Below are positions 26,512 to 35,834 of a stretch of 64,000 bases of DNA, in pieces. How positions within the stretch are numbered: position 1 is the stretch's first letter; every line of letters begins with the position of its first letter. The notes under the pieces were generated by a model. The model ran no database searches, was not told the DNA's origin, and saw nothing but the letters and a program-made list of their open reading frames with translations. The stretch comes from Phycicoccus jejuensis (GTDB taxonomy: Bacteria; Actinomycetota; Actinomycetes; Actinomycetales; Dermatophilaceae): positions 1 through 64,000 of the forward strand of contig NZ_JOEE01000011.1 of assembly GCF_000720925.1 (NCBI RefSeq). Reading direction: 5' to 3'. A program made the translations under genes and the position numbers.

Positions 26512-27597
26512 GTGGCACTCACCATCGGAATCGTCGGTCTCCCCAACGTCGGCAAGTCGACGATGTTCAACGCGCTGACGAAGAACGACGTTCTGGCGGC
26601 GAACTACCCGTTCGCGACGATCGACCCCAACGTCGGCGTCGTCCCGCTCCCGGACGCCCGCCTGCAGCGCCTGGCCGAGATCTTCGGCAGCGAGAAGATC
26701 CTCCCCGCCACAGTCTCCTTCGTCGACATCGCCGGCATCGTCCGCGGCGCGTCCGAGGGGGAGGGGCTGGGCAACAAGTTCCTCGCCAACATCCGCGAGG
26801 CGGACGCCATCTGCCAGGTCGTCCGCGCCTTCGAGGACGGCGACGTCGTGCACGTCGACGGCCAGGTCTCGCCCGAGTCGGACATGGAGACCATCCACAC
26901 CGAGCTCGTCCTCGCCGACCTCCAGACCCTCGAGAAGGCCGTCGCCCGTCTCGAGAAGGAGGCGCGGATCAAGAAGGAGTCCAAGCCGCTCCTCGAGAAC
27001 GCGCTGGCGGCCCAGAAGGTGCTCGAGGAGGGCAAGACCCTCTACGCGCACGGGGCCGCCGCTGGCGTCGACCTCGGGATGGCCGCCGGCCTCGGGCTGC
27101 TGACGACCAAGCCGTTCATCTACGTCTTCAACCTCGACGAGGACCAGCTCGGCGACACCGACCTCCACGCCCGGCTCGCGGCCCTCGTCGCGCCGGCCGA
27201 GGCGGTCTTCCTCAACGCCAAGCTCGAGATGGACCTCATGGAGATGTCCCCCGAGGACGCCCAGGAGATGCTCGAGTCCTTCGGCGCCGAGGAGTCCGGC
27301 CTGGACCAGCTCGCGCGGGTCGGCTTCCACACCCTCGGCCTGCAGACCTACCTGACCGCCGGCCCGAAGGAGTCGCGCGCCTGGACCATCCGCCAGGGCT
27401 GGACCGCGCCGCAGGCCGCCGGGGTCATCCACACCGACTTCCAGCGCGGCTTCATCAAGGCCGAGATCGTGTCGTTCTCCGACCTCGACGAGCTCGGCTC
27501 GATGGCCGCCGCGAAGGCCGCCGGCAAGGCGCGCATGGAGGGCAAGGACTACGTCATGCAGGACGGCGACGTCGTCGAGTTCCGCTTCAACATCTGA
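26512..27597 (+). CDS. ychF: Redox-regulated ATPase YchF (Obg-family)
   Basis: P-loop ATPase of the Obg/TRAFAC class, 361 residues, ribosome-associated. It has the G1 loop [14 protein letters not shown], the G3 segment [20 protein letters not shown], a coiled-coil insertion (about 125-165) and a TGS domain near the end with [15 protein letters not shown]. It ends in EFRFNI. GTG start at 26512; TAGACT ends nine bases upstream. The last 19 bp recur at 35363-35381, so its 3' end appears to be the integration site of a mobile element. Confidence 0.97.
   Translation: MALTIGIVGLPNVGKSTMFNALTKNDVLAANYPFATIDPNVGVVPLPDARLQRLAEIFGSEKILPATVSFVDIAGIVRGASEGEGLGNKFLANIREADAICQVVRAFEDGDVVHVDGQVSPESDMETIHTELVLADLQTLEKAVARLEKEARIKKESKPLLENALAAQKVLEEGKTLYAHGAAAGVDLGMAAGLGLLTTKPFIYVFNLDEDQLGDTDLHARLAALVAPAEAVFLNAKLEMDLMEMSPEDAQEMLESFGAEESGLDQLARVGFHTLGLQTYLTAGPKESRAWTIRQGWTAPQAAGVIHTDFQRGFIKAEIVSFSDLDELGSMAAAKAAGKARMEGKDYVMQDGDVVEFRFNI
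27579..27597 (+). repeat. Putative attL core at the ychF 3' end
   Basis: GTTCCGCTTCAACATCTGA recurs as GTTCCGCTTCAACGTCTGA at 35363-35381 (18 of 19 identical). The left copy encodes the last residues and stop of YchF. Downstream of each copy lie CAAG...GCAGGTC and a pair of GTCCGCA boxes. Confidence 0.7.
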
Positions 27598-28312
27598 CAA
27601 GCGCCGTCACTGCAGGTCCAGCAACTGCCATGACTCGGCGCAGGCCCGACGGTCCGCATCTAGTCCGCAAGAATTTGAGCCGTCTCTCCTAGCCCCCGGT
27701 GCCCTACGACGGTCGATACGGCGCACGCGCAACGCTGATCATGTAGCTCACGTGGCTCCCTTCTGTGTCAAGACGCCTTGGGGACGGCGGTCGTAGGCTG
27801 GTTGGTGACGGGTCCGGGAAGTGGCTTGTCCGAAGTGCCGGTGTGGGGTTGTGAGCCGGTCGCGCTGGAGTCAGAGTCGTTGCCCCGTTGCCCTCCCGGG
27901 CCCGTCGCCATGTCATGGGTGAGGTCGTCCGGGAGCGCTCGATAGACCAGGTCGGAAAGGCGGCGTTTGAGGCCGCGCATGGCTTCGTTGGGGGTCTTGC
28001 CAGCGGCGACCTTGCGGTCGTAGTACGCCCGGCCTTCGGTGGTGTTGCGGAGCTGGGACTGGGCCACGTGACGTGTCGTTGCTCGTTTGTGGCAGTCGTG
28101 TGAGCATCTGCGCTGCCCAGCCAGATGCAGTCAGATCGCAGGAATCGCCTGGTACAGCGCGCCGCGGGAGCGCGTGGGGCGCGCTCGTCCCGCGACGTGT
28201 CCCCGGGCCGAATGCCGTCTGGCAATCTGCGAGAAGGACGTATCGCAGTCGGACCACCGTTCCCTCGCTCGTTGCCGTTGACCTACATCGGGTGGGTTGG
28301 GACAGTGTGCCC
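27598..28312. other. Left end of putative element: gene-poor, with IS110 remnant
   Basis: No intact gene in 715 bp. It holds GTCCGCA at 27652-27658 and 27663-27669, 11 bp apart, and a transposase 3' fragment (27768-28067, minus). The base composition is visibly less GC-rich than the flanking core genes. Confidence 0.7.
27768..28094 (-). pseudogene. IS110/IS116-family transposase, C-terminal fragment
   Basis: The frame reads VAQSQLRNTTEGRAYYDRK and AAGKTPNEAMRGLKRRLSDL, which matches the extreme C-terminus of IS110/IS116/IS902 transposases; family members are about 400 residues. The N-terminal DEDD catalytic domain and transposase_20 body are absent, and upstream the frame continues only as short non-matching sequence. 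The proline/serine-rich tail (from about residue 50) is probably read-through into unrelated DNA. No matching IS end is evident. It marks past insertion activity in the element. Confidence 0.75.
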
Positions 28313-31300
28313 GTGAGGGTCGCGGTCCTTGGACCACTCCTGGTCGGTGACGACGCACTCGGGCTCGGCCCGCGGGACCGCGTCGTCCTCAGCGTGCTCG
28401 TGCTGCGAATCGGAGTGGCTGTGCGCACGGACACGCTCGTCGACGCCCTGTGGGGGGAGCGCCCGCCCGCCTCGGCCGCGAAGGTGGTGCAGGGGTGCGT
28501 CGTTCGCCTGCGACGGATGCTTGGGACGGACGCCATCGAGACGGTCTCAGCGGCAGGCTACCGGCTGCGTATGCACTACGACGACGTCGACGCGACCGTC
28601 TTCGACGACCTGGTATCCCGAGCACGGGAACTGCTGGCCGGCGGCCAGCCCGACCGGGCCCGTTACACCAGCAACTGCGCGCTCGCACTGTGGCGCGGCG
28701 ACCCGCTTCCGGACCTGGAGAACTGGCAAGGGGCGCAGGCGTGGCGCGGCCACCTCGTCGACCAGTACCGAGACGCGCAGGAGCTCGCGTGCAAGGCGGC
28801 CTTGGCGGTTGGCGCCCATGCCGACGTGCTGGCTGACCTACGGGGACTGGTCAACGAGGAGCCGCACCGCGAGCAGCGATGGGCCATGTTGGCCCTGGCT
28901 GAGTATCGGTGCGGTCGACAGGCCGAGGCCCTAGAGACGATCCGCCTGGCTCGTCGGCACCTTGGCGAGACGCTCGGGCTCGACCCGAGCGTTGAGCTGA
29001 TCGAGCTCGAGGCGGCCATGCTGCGCCAGGCCCCGGGCCTGACAGCTCCCCCTCGTCCTCCGGATGCGGCGGACTGCCCTTATCCCGGTCTCCTGCCTTT
29101 CGACGTGGGCGACGCTGAGTCGTTCTTCGGGCGCGAGGCGGAGGTCGCCGCGGCGCTGCGTACGCTCGACCGCACGCATGCCCTCGTCGTCGTCGGGCCC
29201 TCCGGCTCCGGAAAGTCCTCCTTGTTGCGGGCCGGCGTCGCCGCGGCGCTGCGCCGGGATCGGCGCCGGGTGCACGTGATGACCCCCGGGAGGCGGCCCC
29301 GCGTCGCCTTCGCGGCCACTGGCGCAGTGCCGGGCGACGTTGTCGTCGTCGACCAGCTCGAGGAGGCCCTCGAGCCCGATGTCGAGGAGGGTGCCGCCTT
29401 CGCCGAAGACCTCGCGCGCTTCGTGCACGACGGCGGTGAGCTGGCGCTGGGTGTGCGCGGTGACCGCGTTGGCACCCTCGCCACCCACCCGGGTCTTGCG
29501 CGGCTCGCGGAGACCGGGCTGCACATGCTCGGCCCGTTGAGCGCCGACGACCTCCGACGGGCCGTCACCGGGCCGGCCGAGCAGGCCGGCCTCGTCGTGG
29601 AGCCAGGGCTGGTCGACCTCCTGGTGCGAGAGGTCGAAGGTGAGCCGGCGGCCCTCCCGTTGCTCTCCCACGTCCTACGCGAGACGTGGGCGGTGCGCGA
29701 GGGGCGCACACTCACCGTCGCGGGCTACGGATCCACAGGCGGCGTGCGGGCGGCCGTCGCACGCACCGCCGAGACGCTCTTCCACGATCTCGGCCCCGAC
29801 GACCAGCTGCTGCTGCGCCAGCTCATGACACGGCTAGTGGGCACCGGCGAGGACAGCGCCCCGGTGCGGCGCCGGGTACCGCGCCACACGATCGAACAGG
29901 GCGAGCACCGGCACGCCCTTCTGGAGCGACTGATCGCGTCCCGCCTGCTCAGCAGCGACGGTGAGGTCGTCGAGATCGCGCACGAGTCGTTGACCGCGGT
30001 CTGGCCGCGACTGCGCTCTTGGCTCGACGACGATGTCGACGGGTTGCGCACGATGCGCCACCTCGCGGTCTCGGCCGAGAGCTGGGACCAACTGGGTCGT
30101 CCGCCGAGCGAGCTCTACCGCGGGGTGCGACAGTCCCGCGCCTCGGAATGGCGGGCGCGTGCAGACCCCGCACCCGACCTGACCCCCACCGAGACCGCCT
30201 TCCTCGAGGCGTCCGCCTCCCTGGCCGCCCACGAACAGCAGGCGGCGCAGGACCAGGTGAACCGCGAGAGGCGCGTGAATCGTCGGCTGCGCGCCGGTTT
30301 AATCGCCACCGTCGTGCTGGCCATCGTCGCGACAACCGCGGGCGTTTTGGCCTCGCTCGCCTCACGTCGCGCGGATGCCGCGGCAACGGCGTCCGACGCC
30401 CGTCGCCTCGGTGCCGAAGCGCTGCGCTCCGACCAGCTCGACACCGCCCTGCTCCTGTCGGTGGCCGGGGTGCGGCTAGACCCCTCGACCGACACCCGTG
30501 CAAACCTGCTGGCCACGCTCGATCGGGCCCCCACCCTGGTGCGGCTGAGCCGCACCCCACGGATCGTCAGCCAGGCACTAAACACCCGCTCGGGGCTCGT
30601 GCTCGCCCAGGCGCCGGACGAGGGGTTGCTGGTGCGGCGCGCGTCGTCCCTCGAAGCGGTGGCTGTGCACCCCGAACTGCGTGGAGCGGCAGTGGTGGTC
30701 GCTGCCGACGGGGCGACGGCTGCGGTGACCCCGATGCCCGAGCTGGTCGCCGCCGGCGCCGTGCCTGCGGTGGTCCTGCTCGACGCCGACGGCTCACGCG
30801 CCAAGACCCAGCTCGGCGGTATCCCTCGCGGTCGACATGCCCAGCAGAACATCTCCGTCAGCACCGACTCACGATGGCTCGCGGTGACGCTGCTGGCCCT
30901 CGACGGCGGTGACCAGCCGGTCACGGGGGTGTGGGACCTGAGAGCGCCAGAGCGACCAGTGGCGCTAATTAACCTCGGCGACCAGAGCGAAGGCCCCGTG
31001 GTCGCACCCGGCGGGCGATCCCTGTGGTCCTCAGGGGGTGGGGTGCTGCGCGAGAGCGCGCTGCCGTCCGGCCGTACGATGCGCACCTTGTCGGGCAGAG
31101 ACCTCAGCCTCGGCGAGGTCGATGGCCCCTTCGCACTCTCGCCCTACGGCGCGACGCTCGTCCTCGCGTCGGGGTCACAGCTCGTGGTTGTCGACGCTGC
31201 GGAGGGCACGGTTCGCCACGTGATGCCGGTCATCGGCCGAGTCGACCGCATCGGCTTCTCGGCGGACGGCACGAAGCTCGTGTCCGCCGGCGACACCCTC

Positions 31301-32476
31301 ATGATCTGGGACGTCGCTGGCGAGGAGCCAGTGGAGCTCCTCGCCCAGGACGACGGCGGGGGGTGGCCGGCGTTCGACGCAGCAGGGGAGACGCTGTACA
31401 CCTCGGCCTTCGAAGGGATGCTGCTGGCTTGGGACGTCAGCGGTAGACGCGGCTTCCTGCCCTCAGCGGGAGCAGAGTCCGTGCTCGGCGGGGGTGGCAT
31501 CGTCATCTTCTCACCCGACGGCGCGCGGGTGCTCACTGTCGCGGGCGGGCGCGACGCGACCTTCGCGGTCCGTGACGTCGCGACGGGTGCCGACAGCCCG
31601 GCGGTCACCGTCACCCAGGACACAGCGAACTACCTGGACGCGGCATGGAGCCCCGACGGGATGCTCATCACCGTTCAGACGGCCGACGACGTGGTGACGG
31701 TATGGGACGGCACAACCCTCAACGAGGTGGCCCGGCGCCCCCTTCCGGCTGGCGAACAGGCGGTCTACGCCGCGTTCACTGGTGACGGTGCCCTGCTGGT
31801 GGGAACGTCAGAGGGTCGGTTGCACGTCCTCGACGCGCACACCCTACGACCTCGACGGGACCCGGTCGTTGCCGCTCCGGCGGTCGGCGGGGAGCCTCCC
31901 GGAGTCGTGTCGAGCCTCCGGGTTCGGCCTGGCACGACGCAGGTGCTCGCCAGCATCCAGGACGTGGGAGAGGTTCTCGTCGACACGGCACTCGGCACCC
32001 TGCGGCCCCTTGACCTGGGGGTCGATGTGCTCGGTGCGGCCTGGTCCCCGGACGGCAACCGACTGGCCGTGACGCGCGCCGACGGAGCGGCGGGGCTCTT
32101 CGACGCTGCAGCGTCGCGCTGGATCGCCCCGCCGAGCGGGCGTTACCCCTTTGCAGGAGCGGCCCCGGCCTTCACGCCCGACGGCTCGGAGTGGGCAGTG
32201 GCCGCAGCCGGGCGCGTCGGGCGCTGGGATGGTCGCACCGGGGCCTTCCTCGGGGCGGTCACGGTCGATGGCGGGGCGGCGGTCAGCTACCTCCCCGACG
32301 GGTCTGCCCTGCTCGTGGCGCAGGACTTCGGCCCGGTGCGGCGTTGGAATCTCGACCCCGGCTCGTGGGTGCGCACCGCGTGCGCGGTCGCCGGCCGTGA
32401 GCTCACCGACGAGGAGTGGCACGACCATCTACCCGGCCGGGACGTCCAGCAGGTCTGCGCCGCGGACAACGGCTGA
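28313..32476 (+). CDS. SARP/BTAD - nSTAND1 NTPase - transmembrane - beta-propeller fusion
   Basis: Protein of 1387 residues. It starts with an OmpR-type winged helix (about 1-85; RDRVVLSVLVLRIGVAVRTD, LRRMLGTDAIETVSAAGYRL), then a BTAD helical domain (about 90-240). After the linker CPYPGLLPFD come the nSTAND1 NTPase (about 257-600) with the FFGRE entry motif, Walker A GPSGSGKSS at about 296-304 and Walker B-like VVVVDQLEE. A single membrane helix lies at about 660-683, followed by a DTALLLSVAGVRLD helical segment and WD40-like repeats (about 720-1370: SPDGARVLTV, WSPDGMLITV). SARP-STAND proteins are regulators; STAND NTPases are molecular switches. Regulatory or defence role is inferred. GTG 28313 chosen; GTG 28292 possible. 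Confidence 0.9.
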   Translation: MRVAVLGPLLVGDDALGLGPRDRVVLSVLVLRIGVAVRTDTLVDALWGERPPASAAKVVQGCVVRLRRMLGTDAIETVSAAGYRLRMHYDDVDATVFDDLVSRARELLAGGQPDRARYTSNCALALWRGDPLPDLENWQGAQAWRGHLVDQYRDAQELACKAALAVGAHADVLADLRGLVNEEPHREQRWAMLALAEYRCGRQAEALETIRLARRHLGETLGLDPSVELIELEAAMLRQAPGLTAPPRPPDAADCPYPGLLPFDVGDAESFFGREAEVAAALRTLDRTHALVVVGPSGSGKSSLLRAGVAAALRRDRRRVHVMTPGRRPRVAFAATGAVPGDVVVVDQLEEALEPDVEEGAAFAEDLARFVHDGGELALGVRGDRVGTLATHPGLARLAETGLHMLGPLSADDLRRAVTGPAEQAGLVVEPGLVDLLVREVEGEPAALPLLSHVLRETWAVREGRTLTVAGYGSTGGVRAAVARTAETLFHDLGPDDQLLLRQLMTRLVGTGEDSAPVRRRVPRHTIEQGEHRHALLERLIASRLLSSDGEVVEIAHESLTAVWPRLRSWLDDDVDGLRTMRHLAVSAESWDQLGRPPSELYRGVRQSRASEWRARADPAPDLTPTETAFLEASASLAAHEQQAAQDQVNRERRVNRRLRAGLIATVVLAIVATTAGVLASLASRRADAAATASDARRLGAEALRSDQLDTALLLSVAGVRLDPSTDTRANLLATLDRAPTLVRLSRTPRIVSQALNTRSGLVLAQAPDEGLLVRRASSLEAVAVHPELRGAAVVVAADGATAAVTPMPELVAAGAVPAVVLLDADGSRAKTQLGGIPRGRHAQQNISVSTDSRWLAVTLLALDGGDQPVTGVWDLRAPERPVALINLGDQSEGPVVAPGGRSLWSSGGGVLRESALPSGRTMRTLSGRDLSLGEVDGPFALSPYGATLVLASGSQLVVVDAAEGTVRHVMPVIGRVDRIGFSADGTKLVSAGDTLMIWDVAGEEPVELLAQDDGGGWPAFDAAGETLYTSAFEGMLLAWDVSGRRGFLPSAGAESVLGGGGIVIFSPDGARVLTVAGGRDATFAVRDVATGADSPAVTVTQDTANYLDAAWSPDGMLITVQTADDVVTVWDGTTLNEVARRPLPAGEQAVYAAFTGDGALLVGTSEGRLHVLDAHTLRPRRDPVVAAPAVGGEPPGVVSSLRVRPGTTQVLASIQDVGEVLVDTALGTLRPLDLGVDVLGAAWSPDGNRLAVTRADGAAGLFDAAASRWIAPPSGRYPFAGAAPAFTPDGSEWAVAAAGRVGRWDGRTGAFLGAVTVDGGAAVSYLPDGSALLVAQDFGPVRRWNLDPGSWVRTACAVAGRELTDEEWHDHLPGRDVQQVCAADNG

Positions 32477-32706
32477 CTGTAACGCTCCGGCAGCCCTCGC
32501 CTCACCGGCCGTCGGCCCACTGACGACCACCACCAGACCCGTCCAGGCTCATGCCGGCCAGCGGCCCGGCAAGGTCAACGGGTGCGCATGCTCTCCCGCG
32601 CGGAGCCGGGTAGTTGCGCTCGGCGCTGATACCGCACCGATACCCCGTCAACCCATGGTGGCGGCGACTCGAGGCAGCCGCGCCCCGACGGACAGCGAAG
32701 GATGCC

Positions 32707-33747
32707 ATGTCCACTCAAACCACCACCGCGAGCACGGGGCGCCGAGTCGAACACCGGTTGGCGCGCGCTCCCAGGGCAGCGGTCGTGCTGCTTGCGACCT
32801 TGGCGGGCGCCTTGGGACTGTTCGGCGCGACCACCTCGGCGTCCGCTCACGTGGTCCCAGGCGCTGTGGCTGCGGCCATCGCACAGAAGCCTGCGAACGG
32901 TCAGATCACCTTCGGGCGTTACGACCCGTCCATCGACGCACACACCGTATGGATCGCCGACGCTGACGGGCGGGCCCAGCGCCAGCTGGTCGACGGACCC
33001 AGCTGGTTCTCCGACTGGTCTCCGGACGGCTCGCGGATCGCGTTCGACTTCGCTGACGACACTGGTGTGCACATTGGCACCATCTCCCCCGACGGCGGGC
33101 AACGCGCGAGTCTTACGTCCGAGGAGGGAGTCCAGGAGACACCGGACTGGTCACCAGACGGCCAGTGGATTGCCTACGGCGCCATGGATGCGAGCCTGCC
33201 CTACTTCAGCACCTCGATCTGGGTCATGCGAGCCGATGGCACGGGTGCCCGCCGCGTGACCTCCGGCGGCTTTGACGTCGAGCCGGTGTTCTCGCCGGAC
33301 GGGACCCACATTGCGTTCGCGCGCATCGTCGACGACGGCGAGGGCGCGCCTCAGGTCAACTCACTGCACGTGGTCAATGTCGATGGAAGCGGACTACGCG
33401 AGGTGGTAGCACCTCGCGCGGGTCTCGAGCACCCCGACTGGTCCCCCGACGGAAAGTGGTTGGGCTTCAACATCAACCCCGGAGAGCGCGACCTTCCCGA
33501 CTCCGGTGCGCTCATCGTGGTCCGCCCCGACGGCAAGGCGCTGCACGTGCTGCGGGCACCGACGTCCACCCTGCGCTTCTTTAAGATCGCGTGGTCACCC
33601 GACGGACACCGACTCCTCATGGGCTGCTTCGACACCCGCCTGGAGCGGGACCGGCTGTGCACCAGCAATGCCGGCGGAGGCGCCGTCCGCCCTGTGGAGC
33701 TCGGTAGCGACTCGTGGGTCAACTTCCCATCCTGGGGCACCACGTGA
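32707..33747 (+). CDS. Secreted TolB/PD40-type beta-propeller protein
   Basis: Exported protein of 346 residues. Signal sequence at about 19-48 (AAVVLLATLAGALGLFGATT), then six or so PD40 repeats with the recurring pattern WSPDGxxIAF/Y, seen at WSPDGSRIAFDF, WSPDGQWIAYGA, FSPDGTHIAFAR, WSPDGKWLGFNI and WSPDGHRLLMGC. Such propellers bind proteins or glycans outside the membrane. It follows the propeller-bearing STAND gene after 230 bp and precedes an SGNH lipoprotein by 17 bp. Its PD40 repeats echo the STAND propeller, so the two may act together (inference). Confidence 0.88.
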   Translation: MSTQTTTASTGRRVEHRLARAPRAAVVLLATLAGALGLFGATTSASAHVVPGAVAAAIAQKPANGQITFGRYDPSIDAHTVWIADADGRAQRQLVDGPSWFSDWSPDGSRIAFDFADDTGVHIGTISPDGGQRASLTSEEGVQETPDWSPDGQWIAYGAMDASLPYFSTSIWVMRADGTGARRVTSGGFDVEPVFSPDGTHIAFARIVDDGEGAPQVNSLHVVNVDGSGLREVVAPRAGLEHPDWSPDGKWLGFNINPGERDLPDSGALIVVRPDGKALHVLRAPTSTLRFFKIAWSPDGHRLLMGCFDTRLERDRLCTSNAGGGAVRPVELGSDSWVNFPSWGTT

Positions 33748-33764
33748 CGGCCAAGGGAGCGGCG

Positions 33765-34598
33765 ATGAAGCGAACACCAGCGATCGTGGCCGTACTCGCG
33801 TCATTCGTCGTGTTCGCGGGTTGCTCCTCGCCGCAAGGCACGTCGCCAACCACGGCGTCGAGTGCGCCTGCGTCCGTATCATCCCCGTTGTCGCTGGTCG
33901 TGATCGGTGACTCCATCCCGTACAACAGCCAACAGGATTGCCCCAGCTGCAGAGGCTTTGTCACTCAGTACGCCGACGCCCTGGCGAAAGCCACGGGTCG
34001 CGAGGTCACCCTCAAGAACCGGTCGACGCACACCGGAGCCACGGTGCCGGACCTCTTGGCGGACCTGCCGGGATTGCAGGCCGAGCTGACGACCGCGGAC
34101 GCCATCATCGTGGGCATCGCGCACAACAGCTTCCCGCTCAACGAGGAGACCCCGTGCGGCTCGCCGGTCGACCGGTTGTCCGGCGTGATCAAGGACTGGT
34201 CCAAGGTCGACCAAGCGTGCGCTACGGCGTCCGTGAAGACGTACCGTCCGATGTACGACGAGTTGTTCGCCACTGTCGCCGGTTGGCGGACCGGGAAGCC
34301 CACGATCCTGCGGACGATCAACCGGTACAACGACTGGGTCGGCAGTGAACAGCTGACGCTCACTCCGGAGCAGGCAGTAAAGACGGTGGTCCTTCAAGAC
34401 GCCTGGAACACGATGTTGTGCGAGTCCGCTGAGGCGAGCGGCTTCACCTGCATCGACGTCTACCACGCGTTCAACGGCGCCGACGGGTCCAAGCCTTCAG
34501 CCGACCTGCTCGCGGCGGACTACACCCACCCATCTCAGCGGGGGAACGACGAGATCGCGCGGCTTCTCGCCGCAAAAGGGTTTGCACCCTTGGGATGA
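33765..34598 (+). CDS. SGNH/GDSL hydrolase lipoprotein
   Basis: Lipoprotein of 277 residues with a lipobox VFAGC (lipidated C20) after a short signal peptide, then a serine/threonine-rich linker. The SGNH fold follows: block I VVIGDSI with nucleophile S49, the N block GIAHNSFPLN, and the catalytic pair near the end DYTHPSQRG (His about 255). It probably hydrolyses an ester at the cell surface; substrate unknown. RBS AAGGGAG precedes the ATG. It lies 17 bp after the PD40 gene, so the two are likely co-transcribed. Confidence 0.9.
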   Translation: MKRTPAIVAVLASFVVFAGCSSPQGTSPTTASSAPASVSSPLSLVVIGDSIPYNSQQDCPSCRGFVTQYADALAKATGREVTLKNRSTHTGATVPDLLADLPGLQAELTTADAIIVGIAHNSFPLNEETPCGSPVDRLSGVIKDWSKVDQACATASVKTYRPMYDELFATVAGWRTGKPTILRTINRYNDWVGSEQLTLTPEQAVKTVVLQDAWNTMLCESAEASGFTCIDVYHAFNGADGSKPSADLLAADYTHPSQRGNDEIARLLAAKGFAPLG

Positions 34599-35209
34599 AC
34601 CGAACGCCGACCTGTTGACGCAAAGACCGCGTATCCCGGCCCCGGAAGTCCGATCAGTAGGTCTCAGTCTGTTACGGCTTGCCACGCACTAGGGGAGGCA
34701 GGTCCATCGACGACGGGGGTAACCACCGCGGGCAGGTTGACGAAGTCGCAGCGGTGCTCGGGCGACGCCGGATCGATGCCCTCGTCTTCAACATCGGCGT
34801 AATCGACGTCGCAGTCTCGGGCACATCGAGCAGCCTCGTACACGGCGACGCCCCGATTCTCGGCAGCAACGACCCCGGTCCATCCGGATCCGGCCGAACC
34901 CTCAAAAGCTGCGCCACCCCCGTAGATCCGCCAGCCGGGTGGACCTGCTCCGAGCGGATCACATCGATACGGTGGGGGCCAGTCGCCGCACGAGCGCGGG
35001 GCACAGGGGTGAGTGGGGCGCGATAGGCCCTCGCCGCCACGACCTCTATCTTGAAGAACCGCATCCCAGGAGGCACGAGTGCAATCGCCTGCTTACCCGA
35101 ACCAGTTCCGTGATGGAGAGCCAGTCGAGCTAGCTCTGGTGGTCGGTTAACACGCCGCACAACAGCGGTGAGCGGAGTCTCGAGCCAACCTCGCAAAGGG
35201 CCTGCCGGT

Positions 35210-35237
35210 CCGCAAACGGTCCGCAAAAGTCCGCAGA
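35210..35237 (+). repeat. GTCCGCA triplet, putative recombinase arm sites
   Basis: Three copies of GTCCGCA begin at 35210, 35221 and 35231, spacing 11 and 10 bp, about 125 bp before the core repeat. The spacing puts them on one face of the helix, as for integrase arm sites. Confidence 0.55.
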
Positions 35238-35362
35238 TCGATCCCTTGCGACCAGTCGTCGTCAGCACCGTTAAGTCAGTCACCTCGATGTCATCGCAGG
35301 TCAGAAAGCACGTATAGCTCACGGCTAGCGAAGACAAGCAACGCCCAAGAAGTGGCAAAGAG

Positions 35363-35381
35363 GTTCCGCTTCAACGTCTGA
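35363..35381 (+). repeat. Second copy of the ychF 3' end (putative att junction)
   Basis: GTTCCGCTTCAACGTCTGA encodes FRFNV-stop in the ychF frame, the displaced end of another ychF allele. It differs from the resident copy at one base. Downstream it again resembles the left junction (CAAGGCG...GCAGGTC, then two GTCCGCA boxes), which suggests a tandem second element starts here. Confidence 0.65.
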
Positions 35382-35424
35382 ATCAAGGCGTTTACGCAGG
35401 TCAGGATGAGTGTTGTCTCTAGGA

Positions 35425-35442
35425 GTCCGCACACAGTCCGCA
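35425..35442 (+). repeat. GTCCGCA pair after the second core
   Basis: Copies at 35425-35431 and 35436-35442, spacing 11 bp, 43 bp beyond the core. The left junction has the same layout, with copies starting at 27652 and 27663, 54 bp beyond its core. Confidence 0.55.
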
Positions 35443-35812
35443 ACATGATTTGCATGATGGCGCGATCCAGCCGTTGAGAGGGCCGGTGTCCCGCCCCGGG
35501 TCTTGCTCGTTGACCCCGCTGCGATGTTGCTCTTAAGTCGAGCCGCCTTCGCAGCGAGGTAGCGCCCGTAGCACCCCGCGAAGCTGTGAGCGAGAGGTCA
35601 GGAGTCTCCACGCTTTGCGTTGCTGCGCCACGCGGTGGCTTGGGGACCCCTGCGAAGTGTGGATCAACGACCCCTGGCACCTCGACACGAGCGTCGTGGT
35701 TCGACGGCCGATGCATCAGGTCGCGGCGCAATCGGTCCCTGTTGGGTGCCGGCGTCGCGTATGTGCGACGCCTGCACTTGTCGGGTGCCCCTTCAGGCGG
35801 TCGGATCAAGCC

Positions 35813-35830
35813 CTCAGCACAAGGGCTGAG
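35813..35830 (-). terminator. Hairpin after the ZIP transporter gene
   Basis: CTCAGC (35813-35818) and GCTGAG (35825-35830) pair, 4 bp beyond the ZIP stop on the minus strand. Short stem; moderate support. Confidence 0.4.
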
Positions 35831-35834
35831 ACGG

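Larger units (their letters stand above)
34599..35834. other. Gene-free junction containing putative attachment site and arm repeats
   Basis: I see no supportable coding sequence in 1.2 kb; frames here are short and low-complexity in composition. The stretch contains GTCCGCA at 35210, 35221 and 35231, the ychF-end repeat at 35363-35381, then GTCCGCA at 35425 and 35436. A hairpin near 35813 ends the ZIP gene. No integrase or excisionase frame was found. Confidence 0.65.

Noticed and set aside
27598..28312. Possible intact insertion sequence
   Set aside because: Only the C-terminal end of an IS110-type transposase is present and no element ends were found.
30019..30912. Plus-strand 297-codon frame inside the STAND gene
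   Set aside because: Alternative frame within the coding sequence; arginine-rich, no motif, and the main frame is continuous through recognised domains.
34672..35358. Minus-strand 228-codon frame in the junction region
   Set aside because: No recognisable domain, no ribosome-binding site, and it spans the GTCCGCA repeats; treated as non-coding.
35291..35809. Minus-strand 172-codon frame across the second att-like copy
   Set aside because: Low-complexity arginine/proline-rich sequence, spans the putative core and arm repeats, no family match.
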